Shown in pieces: positions 46,019 to 57,110 of a stretch of 64,000 bases of DNA. Every line of letters starts with the position of its first letter. Position 1 is the stretch's first letter. The stretch is from Meandrina meandrites (lineage: Eukaryota > Cnidaria > Anthozoa > Scleractinia > Meandrinidae), in contig OY855913.1 of assembly GCA_963693305.1 (NCBI GenBank), positions 2,768,501 to 2,832,500 on the forward strand. Direction: 5' to 3'. Under the pieces are notes generated by a model. That model did not search any database. It saw nothing but the letters and a program-made list of their open reading frames with translations, and was not told the DNA's origin. The position numbers and the translations under genes are program-made.

Positions 46019-46235
46019 TTACAAATAGGTTCGCGGAGAGGGAAACTTACACCTGCCTTTTCTCTTTTAGAGCTTAGAGATGAATCAAGCGAAATATCAT
46101 TAACAGAGGGATACTGTGTAGTAGAAAAGATGACATTCGAATGGAAATATTCAGAGTAACAGAAAGCGAAGTTTCTTTAAGGGAAAAGACTCGTCATCAC
46201 ATAATATGATACTGATGTATACAAGGGAAAAGATA

Positions 46236-46241
46236 AATAAA
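46236..46241 (+). terminator. candidate polyadenylation signal
   Basis: AATAAA about 560 bp past the stop of the plus-strand ShK-CAP gene, in AGATAAATAAAGAGC. It would be about 170 bp into a possible 3' exon that follows the acceptor CTTTTCTCTTTTAG ending at 46,071. Confidence 0.4.
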
Positions 46242-47907
46242 GAGCTTTTAAAACGCTGGATGGGCCTTAGTTTACTATGTTGACAGTGAACGTGGTTACA
46301 ACAACATCAACAACGTTTGTTTATACTGCACTATTACATGACATGATTACTAATATAAATAAAAAATATAAACAGTAACTGGTCACCCAAGCTTTAAGTG
46401 TCATTGAATACAATGTGTCTGAATATAGAAGTCAAATTAAAAGTCGAAGCACCTTTTAATTTTTCTCTAGTTTCATAATTTCAAATTAATATTTTTAACC
46501 AATTTTCGAACTAAAGCTTCGAAGTAAATACATATTGCAAGAACCGACTTTCTCCTCGATAAACACCGAAACGAATAATTTGGGAACAGCAACTAACGTT
46601 GTAAGTCCTTCTTTTCTTTTGCTAAGGCAATAGATATTGTATAGTTATAACACACAGGGCACAGCGTCTAGTTTACACAGAGTACAGTTTAATCGCGCGG
46701 TTCCAACATCTATAATTCCATTTCTCGTTGCGTTACACAACATTTACCGCAGGCAACTGTTGGTTTGCAAGTTCTCGGGTAACACGCACTGAACTGTATG
46801 GTTATTGCGCCGGCGGTTGAAAATGGGTAAAGCTGGATTCCCAATCTATTGAACAAACCAAGGTGCGTCATTCAGTTTGCGTACAGGAAATAACCAAATC
46901 GCGAAAATATTTAAGAATAAGGTATCCCTTCTTCTATACGTTTTAGACGAAAGTTATTTTGAACGATAACATTTATTCCCAGCATTTCAAGTCAGACCAA
47001 GAGAAAATGTTGCCATCTTTTAGTACCCAGCCTCCTCCACAGGCAACTCCGCTGTTCGGGCCAATGAAAGTGGGGGTGAACGAGAAATACGAAGGAATTT
47101 TAGGATGAACAATTCCAAGTCTCGAACGCAAAATTTACTTTTTGACCTACTGTTCTACGTAAGATATAACAGAAAATTATAAAAAAGCGCCTGCTCATAC
47201 CCGTTCTATTTGAGGGGAGTGGCCGTTGGGGGTGGGGGTGGGGGGGGGGGCGGGGGAGGGGAGAAAATATCCCACAATGCCTATCGATCCCCCAACGTGA
47301 CACGTGCTGGCTTCGACCGATTTGATCAAGAGAAGAGGAGGACATTTTACTCATAATTTGTAATTTCTTGGTAAGTTAAAAGCTTTCAAATCTCATTTTA
47401 TAAAACTATAATAACCTCTTGAGGTAAGAGTTAGTTTTTTGGCCTTTTTGTTGATGCCAGTTCGGGTAAATTTTGAATCGACGAATATGGTGTCACACAA
47501 CTGCGGCCGCCATGTTGTTTTAGGTTGTCGTGGTCGTCAATATAGTTGATTTGACTCGAGCAAATTTTGTGAAATTTACTATAATAGCTCGAATATATTT
47601 TTTAAAGCAACTATTGATTGTACCTGACATCGCTCCGTGTAATATTTGTTTGAATCGGTGGGTTATTATAAAATATTTGAAATTGCAAATGGCGGCAAAT
47701 TTAAAATTAAACCCAAATATATTAAATGCATTAAAATTTAAGTGTTGTTTATTATTGAACAAGCATATCTCCAAATTTAATTATGTGACTCGGGTTTAAA
47801 TTTTCCTTTCAAATAATTCTTTTATTTCAAGATTGACAGATCTGAGCTTTTTATGATACTCTTAAAATGATATGCCTGGCACATACCAAATTTCAAACAA
47901 GTTAGTT
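46242..47907. other. intergenic; possible bidirectional start near 47,280-47,371
   Basis: A G/C-rich patch (47,215-47,262) precedes TTCTTG/GTAAGT at 47,371, a strong donor on the plus strand. On the minus strand a frame starts near 47,354 (MSKMSSSSLDQIGRSQHVSR), but no downstream exon is visible. No domain recognised. Confidence 0.3.
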
Positions 47908-48363
47908 TGTGATCACTAGTCTAAATTGTCAGCTGTCTTCTTGTCCTAACCCCCCCCCCCCCCAAGAGAAGGGGTGTGCCCCTCCTCTGGGTAAAAAGGT
48001 TAAGTCTGCATACGAGCCTAGTGGCCCATCAGGCCAAAGCTCATCCCGGTTTCAGTAGCACGAAGCGACTAGGAGTATTTCTATTCCCCCCTGGATAGGA
48101 TGCTAGTCCATCGGAGGGTTGCCCCCAGCAGTAAATTTCCTGATACCCATTTATACCCCTGGGTGGAGAGAGGCACTATGAGAGTTAATTAAGTGTCTTG
48201 CCCAAGAACGCAACACAGTGCCCTGGCCAGGCCTTGAACCTGGACCGGTCCGGAGTCCAGCACACTAACCATTAGGCCACCATGCCTCCCATCCCCTCCT
48301 CTCGGGGGAAGGGGGAGGGGGTTAGGACAAATAGACTGCTGACAATCCAGACTGTGATCACAA
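47908..48363. mobile_element. foldback MITE, split by a SINE
   Basis: TTGTGATCACTAGTCTAAAT and TTGTCAGC mirror GCTGACAATCCAGACT and GTGATCACAA. Further inward, GTCCTAACCCCC pairs with GGGGGTTAGGAC. The SINE at 47,989-48,292 sits in its middle. Confidence 0.8.
47989..48292 (-). mobile_element. full-length tRNA-derived SINE
   Basis: On the minus strand: tRNA-like head with A box TGGCCTAATGGTTAGTGTGC and B box GGTTCAAGGCC. The body has CTTGGGCAAGACACTTAATT and CACCCAGGGGTATAAATGG, and the tail includes CATCAGGCC... reversed, then AACCTTTTTACCC. CCCCTCCTCT flanks both sides (47,979-47,988; 48,293-48,302). Same family as 1,465-1,750. Confidence 0.85.
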
Positions 48364-48868
48364 GTCAGTTCTATTTACATCAGCATCCACAGCCTAAATT
48401 GCTTAGAAATGGAAGTGAATTACTGTGTGAAAATAAACATAGAACTAGTAATTAATAAAAAAATAAATTATTGGCAAGATTTCTCTATAACCTATAATGT
48501 GTAAATATTTACATTTACATGTACACATGCAAATTTGTGAATTCCATTTTATTCATGACCACTGCTGGTGACATTAGTAAAGCATTTATGCCTGACATGT
48601 GAATTGAGCAAATCAAAAATGAGCATTTGAAATGTGAAAGAATTTAAATCGAGTAATGGTCCATGAATCTGTGTGACCAGATTAATGCAATCCGTTTTAA
48701 TCTTCGACAATTTTTCTCAATCAGTACCGATTCATGCGTTTTTATTGAAATGCTCCTTCATTGTTTTAAGTGGTTATATTTTCAATTTGGTGGCCATTTT
48801 TGTATGGTTGATTAAAATCTGTGACATACTGTAGTTCCTTAAACTCTGCTACCACTGTGAGTTTATTT

Positions 48869-49198
48869 CCCCGGGGGGGGGGGGGGGGGACTCCCATATG
48901 GAAGTTACGGGGATGCTCATCGGAAATTTTGAATTTTACCCCTAAAAGAGACCAATCTGGGCGTGGCCGAAGCTAATGCAGACCCCTAAAAGAGACTATA
49001 ATTATAACGAATCAAAATTCTTTCTTTTTAGTTATTTCTTCGTGTGCAACCCTAAACGAGACCTTGACGGCTAAAAATAATGACATTAATTATTTTTGTC
49101 AATAACACCCTAAGCGAGACCAAAATCTGAAATTTACACCCCTAAGCGAGATAACGAGCATCCCTGTCCCTTTCAAATGGGAGTCCTCCCCCCCCGGG
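48869..49198. mobile_element. CCCGGG-ended MITE, 8-bp TSD
   Basis: GTTTATTT flanks both sides (48,861-48,868; 49,199-49,206). G-run, then ACTCCCATATGG, GGAAATTTTGAATTTTACCC and CCCTAAAAGAGACC boxes, closing with GGGAGTCCTCCCCCCCC. It runs in the opposite orientation to 12,230-12,640. Confidence 0.9.
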
Positions 49199-49206
49199 GT
49201 TTATTT

Positions 49207-52200
49207 TTGAGTGATGTACTGTGTCATCATAAAAATTATTTCCTTTCATGCATAGAAATGTTGTTTAAAGTAAGCCATAATTTTCCCATGCCTTCACATA
49301 GATTCTGACCAATGTAGGTTTGAATGCCACCAACCAAACCAGAGATCCAAGTGTATACATCTCAGAATTTCAAATAGCATACCATAAATAAATCCTTCTG
49401 ACAAATGAGTCCTCATGAATATAACGACATGGGCTTATATTAAGTTAGTGGTCTGGGGCTGTTGAAGAAACTAAGTTATTCCAATTATAAGCCCTCATTG
49501 AAGGACTTGTTTTGGGTTTAATATAACGTTGTTTTATGAGAATGCTCAGAGCAACTGTACAGCTTGTTTTAGGTTTGATATTCACTTGTTATGCTATTTT
49601 GTGTACATTCTTGCACATACCAAAAAATGTCAGTTTCATGTTCCTGTCCAAATTGAAATCCAGAGATTTTAGACCACGTATTTTAGACCACATGTATAAA
49701 CCCTGCCCAAAACTAAGCCGTCCTGACAGGGGTGTCGAGCAAATAATAGCCCAGGGCTTATGCTTGGAATTTTACATGACACTCCAACATTTGCCTCACC
49801 CAGCCCTAAAAAAACTTATTGACACTCCTTTTGCATTCATTTGATGTATCCTGTACATCAATAAGCATGTACACAGCTTGATAATATTCATCTCTCTTCA
49901 GGAAAGTTTCAAGCATGGAGTGACAAAAACTGAAATTCGACGGAAAAGGAGAGAAGGCTGGACAATACGGCATGTGACTAACAAGTGTTGAGCCAGGTTA
50001 GTTGATTAGTTTAAACACACAACAACTGTAAGCTGATGGGGATGCTTGTCAGAAATTTAAAGTACAGTACACCCCTTACAGGTTCCTGAATCTTTTCTGG
50101 GGGTGGGGCTCAAGTTGATGTTTACCCCTAAGAGGTAATGAACAAAATGAATGTACATGTACATGTACACTCTTTTATTGATGAGGGCAGTGATAAGTGA
50201 CACTGGCTGGTCAAAATACAGTACCTCACAGACAAAACTCACTTCTTCACAATAGCATGTACAGTATAGTGCAGGCCCTGTTCATTTTTGGGGTTTCTCT
50301 GTTATGTGTACCTACATAATTACACCAGATGCAACAAACGTTAAGAAATCAAAACTATTGTTGTGTTTTATGGAGTATTTCTGCACAAAATCTTTTAATT
50401 TAGTGAAAGTTTTGATTTTCTTTGCCCTGTTTAAATCAATCTCTTTTTGGTAAATGACAGTGTTAAACGGATCTGCGTAAAGTGGACATTGTGACTTCAA
50501 ATCTAGTAATTACAGCACTTCAGCAACCCTCAGTCAGTTGTCTTTTAGTCATGTACCTCTCTAGAATTGAAAGTTGTGTACAGCAAATAAAATTGTTGCA
50601 ATCGGGGATCACTTTATTAAGCTTGTCATAAGAGTTCTACAAGTGTACTTACATAATTATTAACAATGTTTTTGGATTCAGAGGTACTATGTACAGTGTA
50701 TAACATATAACTTGGAATTTATTACTGCCTCAATGTGTTACACATTTTAGAGCAAACCTACGGCATGTACCTTAGTTTTTAGTCGCAAGTGAATTCTACA
50801 TTTATTTTTGTATTACGGAGATCCTTAGGCCAATACACACTCATGGTGACATTTGATTTTGTTACATTATTCTCAAAATTAATCAAGAACTGTATTGTGT
50901 TAGTTCACTCTGACTGTTCTATTGAATCTGCAGACTCTGTGTATTCAAATTTCTGCATAAAATTAACAGCTTATGTGTCATGTTGGGTCACAGATCTAGA
51001 TCAGGGCCCTCAGCTCAAACAGTTTTGCATTCCAATAAGGGCAAAAAATGAGCTTTAAGCTTCATTATCTCTCACTGCAATCATAAATCACCAGAAGTAC
51101 AGCACTCAAAAACAGAGCATTTGGGATTTAAATAGTACTTCCAGCATTTTCTTACTTGCAAGTGTTTACCAATTTAGCCAGCACTATTTTGAAAATTGCT
51201 GCACTTTGATGACCTATATTGGAGATTTCCTTCAATTATCCAGTCCAGTTCTTCACCATCAGTATGACTGTTATATTTTTTTTTTGCTGCCATTGTCTGG
51301 CAGCAGAGTGTGTACCATAGATGCCCGCTGTACGTTTATAACTGTGACAAGCTCAAAACTAGAGACAAAAAATTTTATTTTTCCACCAAAAGTGATAAGC
51401 ATGCAAAATTGATGATGAAAACATAGGTTCAATCTCAGCAGTTTATCACAGGAGATCGTCAAAGAACTGGTTTCTCAACACTTCAACCCAAAAACAACAT
51501 CGTTAAATGCACAGTGTTGCTTCAAATTCATTTTGGATACAATTTTTTAAGGGATTGGTTAAGCCATTGATAAAAAAAATATCTGCAAATTAATGCCCTG
51601 AGCAGAATTCAAAAGTTTCACCTTAGCATGAATACAGTCATGTATTTCACTTTTATGATAGCGAATTTCAACTTTAACATTGGCGCTGTATTTTGTTATT
51701 TTCTGCGGAAGAAAATTGATTCTGTATGAAACAAAGCACTTCTCAGGTTTCTTTTTAGCTATTTTTGAGCAAAGAGTGAAAGAAGGAATTTTTCAACTTC
51801 TGCCACTCAATGACAGGCAATCTACAGCTATTGAATGGAAAATATTGGGCAGTGTAAAAAATGAATTGCGAACCACCCCCATGAAACAAGATTATCATTG
51901 GCAATTTGAGGGGTTTCTTTTAAAATTCCTGATGATCACCCGTCACTTTTATATGAATAATAACTTCTTTCTTCTTGAACTTGAATAAATGAGTTGAAGT
52001 TAGTATTTTCACAGAGATACACTTTGAGAAATGTTTGGAAAGGTTTATCTAGGAATATCAGAGAAACTCATTAACTGCAATACCTCAGAAACCTAGCCAG
52101 GGGAGGGTTTCATGGGTTTCAGAACCCCCCTTTTGTGCCATGACCATGGCTGCAATTTCAAGAGGAAAAATTATCAGAACCCCTCTTACTGAATTCCGTA

Positions 52201-53159
52201 GGATGCGATCTTTGCTTTTGAAGAAAAGAAAAGAACATGAATTTAAAAGGCCATCACATGCTATATCTTGGTGTACAAAAATTATTATAAAATGCTAGGT
52301 GCTCAGAATCAAGGAAATGTAATTTCTGAGGGCCTAAAATACAAAACTTTTCCAGGGAGCATGCCTATAGCTAGAGATCTCCTAGCAAGAAGCACCACTG
52401 GTGCTCTGTTGTCAATCGGGATTGCAAAACTGCATTGAACTCCTCTATAGAGAATAGCTGGCTAGGCCCCTGTACCTATATTTTCAGTGAACATCATGTA
52501 CATGTACCCAAGGCTGTGCTCTAAGAAAAATTACAAGGAGCCTAAAGGTTCCAAACTATGAGATCCAGGGTTCCCAGCATAAAGCTTATATAAAAGAAAT
52601 AAGATTATCTAGCCACCCAAAGGCAAAAGTTATATTCGCCTGAGTCACCCAGGCGCCCTTAGAGCACAGCTCTGGTACCTGATGTAGTTTGAAATAAACT
52701 CTTTGTTTGCTTTCCTCAGAATTCCCAAAGTCAAAGAGGTTGAAAAATTGGCCAGAAGTCGTTTAAACTATTTTGATCATTATTTTTTTCTAAAAAAATT
52801 CTCAAGATAATTGATGAATATTTCCAAGAAATCCAATAATGATGCAGGAAACTACATTAGCAATTATTAGCAATAATTATCATGTTGAGTAACGTTTGAG
52901 ATTTTTTTCAGTTGTTAAGATCCCTATTAAGCATTGCAGTTTATATAATCATCTTATTTATTCTAGTATTCGCTGTTTGCTAAAAATATTAGCTAGACAC
53001 ATAAACTCAGCTCGGATTTTCAATACTTGCATGTCACCGCCAATGCTGTTACATAAATAATACTGCACAACCATGAATTCACTGAGGGACAACAGTCTCG
53101 AGCCAAGGTTGTCAAATTTTACGCACATTTTGTATGGGCTATGGTGACTGTTCTTAGGT
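49207..53159. other. no protein gene recognised
   Basis: Long AT-rich stretch with short random frames. Near 50,035-50,150 there is a partial match to the CCCGGG MITE (GGGGATGCTTGTCAGAAATT, TTACCCCTAAGAGGTAATG). Nothing else identified. Confidence 0.35.
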
Positions 53160-53352
53160 GGGGGGGGGGGGGGGGGGAGGGGAGGGGGTCATGCCAAACA
53201 ATAAGGCTTTAAATTTGCGGCTGGCCAATAAAATACAGTGTAAGATGGTGTTCTAATGACAGTATGTATGATGACAAAAAACTCTACCAGAATGTATAAA
53301 AATTTGCCAAGAGAAGCATACTCTGGGCACACCCCTCCCCCCCCTCCCCCCA
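53160..53352. repeat. poly-G and poly-C tracts
   Basis: A G run at 53,160-53,177 and a C-rich CCCCTCCCCCCCCTCCCCCC stretch near 53,332-53,351, in inverse relation. They may be the ends of an unrecognised insertion. Confidence 0.5.
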
Positions 53353-54499
53353 GCACCTTTGTTATGCGCTCTAGTTCCATTAAACAGCATCATGTGAAAA
53401 AGAATATCTTCCTACAAGTTCCAAGTGTCGTAACCATGTATTTGATTTGTTCCTTATCAACCTGTTTCAAAATGGCGGTGCTTTCTTTTTTGCAAATTTT
53501 CTTATTTCAATGGGGCATAGACATTAAGAATTTAACTCAATCACAAGAAAAAAAAAACAATTTGCGCAGAAATACTCCACAAAATTCGGCAAAAAAGATG
53601 GAGTGGCAGTACAAGTGTAGGTACAATTAAAAGTAAAATAAAGTAACAACTTGCCAGGATCGAAATGGGTTAAGAATTCCTAAGCAGAGATGGAAACCGC
53701 CCTAAATCGAGGCTTTCTTTGTTACATTAGTCGTCACATAACGCATCGCTTGTACATGTAAATCGGTACTGTGATGGTCACACTTGTAGACATTTTGCCT
53801 GTCACGTTGGTTGTCACACAACCCCTGACCTGTGGACCAAATTGATTTATTTTCCCTGTTTTGATATGCCCATTGTAACTAGTTTTCATGTGATCTTCTG
53901 AATTTATTAATTTATATTTTAACGTAATTTTCTTGCAGGTTGTTGGATGCCATTGATGCTTTTGTCCTTCAAGTCAGGATAAACCAAGAAAAAGTCAAAG
54001 ACTTGAAGATTTAATCAGAGGTAGAAAAAGAACTAAGTAGGCTTTTCTTTCAAATTATTTGAAAACAGTTGAAACCAAAAATTATTTTCTGTCCAAAACC
54101 ACTCACTGAGGCGAGAAGAGTTGACATAATTTTACCGTGATTATTAATTGTGTGAAAGTCCAAATTTTATGAGTAATTATTTATCACTTACTCAAGAATC
54201 TTGCCATTTTGAGTTGAATTCGAATTGAATTTACACATAGCTTAAGTAAACTGCAAATCCATATTGGAGCACTGTGCCGCAACATTGCAAACTTATGCGG
54301 AAAAGAGCATCAATTTATAGAGCACAGTTTGAATTGTCTGTGAATTCAAAACTTTGTGAGAAAATTACGATCAATCAGTTATAAGCAAAATGTTTTTTGT
54401 CATTTTGAATTGTCTGAAATCAGAACTTTACTGCTAGAATTTTCTTAGCCAGTGCTGCATGTCAATTTTTTTTGCGAACGTTGTTTCCTTGTTAACATC

Positions 54500-55150
54500 G
54501 GTTTGAACGGGTTTAATTTTCCCGCCAGAAGACTTAGAAAAAATACGGGCGCTTAAAATACGCATGCGCCAATTTTTTTAAAAAAAATTCTGTATGTCCT
54601 TTTGAAAATTTTTAATTTTCCCGCCAAAAATCTTAGAAAAAATACGGGCGCCTAAAATACGCATGCGCCGTTTTTTAAAAAAAAATATATTTTTTGTAGT
54701 TTAATTTTAACTTAAAAGAAATTGTTAATAAAGTTAATTTCCAGAGTGTGTGCCTATTTGATCTTTATTTAAAGTGAAGTCAATAAAGTCAACAGTTTTT
54801 ATTTGCAATGTTATCTTTATTGTGTAATATTAAGTCTTCAATAAATACAAACAAGTGTTTTATGTGAAAAGTACCTTTATTGTCTTCTCTAATTATAAGT
54901 TAATTATTTAATATAAATCAATTAAATTATTAAAAAGGTGCCAAGAAAAAATGTTCCCTATATATACTAAGTCTTTTGGCGGGAAAATTGGGAAAAATTT
55001 GCACAGCGTTTCCCATGACAACTTTTGTGACCAAAAAATTCAAAATGGCTTCCCTTGAAAATTTCCCGCCAAAAATATTTCAACATCTCCTCGTGCAAAA
55101 ACATGAAAACAAAACCCGATTTCTTTCTAACACCGTTAAACAAAAACATC
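54500..55150. repeat. repeats with TTTTCCCGCC and ACGCATGCGCC boxes
   Basis: TTAATTTTCCCGCCA, CTTAGAAAAAATACGGGCGC and TAAAATACGCATGCGCC occur twice about 98 bp apart (54,515 and 54,610). An inverse piece (ACTAAGTCTTTTGGCGGGAA) is at 54,967, and TTTCCCGCCAAAAATATTTC at 55,064. Probably a MITE with subterminal repeats. Confidence 0.55.
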
Positions 55151-56640
55151 CAAGAAAGATTTCTTAGCCCGTCTCTTTTTCAAAATAAAATTTGTTGTGT
55201 AAAATCTCACTGCTAAACATTATAAAACTTTTTTGCACGAGATGATGTTTTGGATAAAATCCTTTTACAACTGGCAATTTTCGTTTGCAACACAGGACAG
55301 ACTAAACAAAAAACTCCTAGAAGTTTCAGTCCCCGTGACTATTTGGAACAACAGTTGTGAAGATTTTTGGAGCAGCAACAGACAATTTCAACTGTTGTTC
55401 AAGTCCGAGCGCAATTTTATTACTTATGAAATCGTTCTTGCTAGCTGATTTCAGGCTTTATTTTAATTTAGACTGCAACTTCAACAATTCAGAAATCAGC
55501 TCGATCGTAATTCACTTGTATTTTTACGCTATGTCCTGTGTTACAACGAATGCCGGTAGCAAAAGGTCTTTTTCCACTTACAAGTAAACATTTTTCACAT
55601 GATAAAACCCAAATGCCTGGTTAAAGAAACAGAAGCAATTCTCCGAGTTTAATCCCACCCTTAACACGAACATTGTAATAAAAAAGTAAACAACGAGTAA
55701 AAGATTATACTGACCACAGAAAAACGTAAGGTTTTCAATATAAAAACAATTGGTTCCTTTTCATACAAATTTTCGCTTACTGAGAAAGCCGTGAATTTTT
55801 GTTTCTTTGACGTTGCAAAAGACAGCCGCCAGGTTTTTCTTATTATAATGCACGACAATTTCTTCGCAAAGAGGCTGTTCATAATTATTTTAATGCTAAA
55901 GTCTCAGCTGCCAAAATCATTTGAGAGACAAATTATTAGTTACTAGATATCTCGACTTTTTAACCACGTTCATTAATAATGTTCAAGTCAGTTCACCCTT
56001 GAATTTCTTTTAACTTGAAATACACAATAAATATAACAAGAAAAACAAAACAAGTTTTTTCCAAGGGAGTATAGAACTGTTTAATCAGATCAGAAAATAA
56101 TTTCTATCATAATTTAAAATTGCATAAACCAACAGGATTACAAATCCGATAGTTATCTTGAAAAACAGTAAGAGAATTTGGTCATTTCTTTTCTTGATAA
56201 ATCATTACGATTTGTTTCAGGTTTTTTTGTCCCGTACAACTGGAAATTGAAAATCTGACTTTATTATTTAGACCTTTTTGAAACCAGACAATTTTATCAT
56301 CGACTTCAGACTTATTTTTATTCTGTTTTTTTTCGAAAATTTGAAATTGATACCGAACGATATCATTTACGTTGTACTGTCAATTTGTTTGTTTGATTCT
56401 GTGGTCAGTATAACTGGAAATAACTAGACTTCCCTTCCTAGTCTTATTGTTCGCAAAGCCAGGCATCAGGGCTTACACATGTATAACATTCAAGCTCCTA
56501 ATATATGACAAGAGAACATAGGCAGTGACGCTTTCCATTCCTAATATATGCGTTACTCAAACGAAAGCAAACCAAATTTAAACTGCGTGACTTTTGCGTT
56601 GTAAAACAATTAATTTCAGAAAAAAAATGGTTTCAACCCT
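55151..56640. other. intergenic, nothing firm
   Basis: A frame near 55,530-55,587 ends NAGSKRSFSTYK, faintly like the SCERSFS motif of hAT transposases, but there is no supporting context. Confidence 0.25.
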
Positions 56641-57110
56641 GTAGTATCAGTAATTTGTCTAGTGCGATCGTCCTGTTGTTGGTGACTGATGTTTCGACAA
56701 CCTTACCGGAAGTCATCTTCACAGTCAAGTGAAAAGTTATTTGCGAAACTGAGCAGTAATAAGTTTCGCCAGTTGAGCTCGTGTAATGTCTGTGAGCAGT
56801 TATTGAGTAATCAGTTGTTGTCAATTTTGGTTCGTCTGTTCGCAAAATTCAAAGGAGTCAAAGTTGGTTTGACGGTTTTGTTGAGATCGTGAATAAGTCG
56901 TCTGTTAGATACCAGTAATATTGTTGTAACCAGTAAAGAAGCGTTCTCAGTTGATGAACCAGTCTCCCTAAAGTCAGTCGCTGAAAGCAGTTTGAACTGT
57001 AGATAATGCATTGAACAGTACAGTACAATACAAGTCTTATTAACACTCCCCAGAGGGGCTTTTCGGTGTTAATACCAGTCAAGTATGGTTTGTTAGTCAA
57101 TGGTCAACGG
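56641..57110 (-). mobile_element. Penelope-like repeat segment
   Basis: On the minus strand GTGAAGATGACTTCCGGTAA followed by GGTTGTCGAAACATCAGTCA. The pattern A[AT]GATGAC-stem-GTCGAAAC is typical of Penelope-like pseudo-LTRs and resembles a hammerhead core. No reverse transcriptase frame nearby. Downstream sequence (ACACTCCCCAGAGGGGCTTT) has a small hairpin. Confidence 0.4.

Larger units (their letters stand above)
47280..54032 (+). ncRNA. candidate three-exon non-coding transcript
   Basis: Splice-compatible segments: one ending at 47,371 (TTCTTG/GTAAGT), 49,902-49,996 (CTCTTCAG ... GAGCCAG/GTTAGT), and one from 53,939 (TTTTCTTGCAG). Exon 2 is open only in one frame and stops within itself (..WTIRHVTNKC*). 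That frame meets a stop in exon 1 before any ATG, so no coding model works. Purely splice-signal based. Confidence 0.2.

Noticed and set aside
55233..55587. hAT transposase C-terminus
   Set aside because: Only SKRSFSTYK is suggestive; no further conserved residues and no termini were found.
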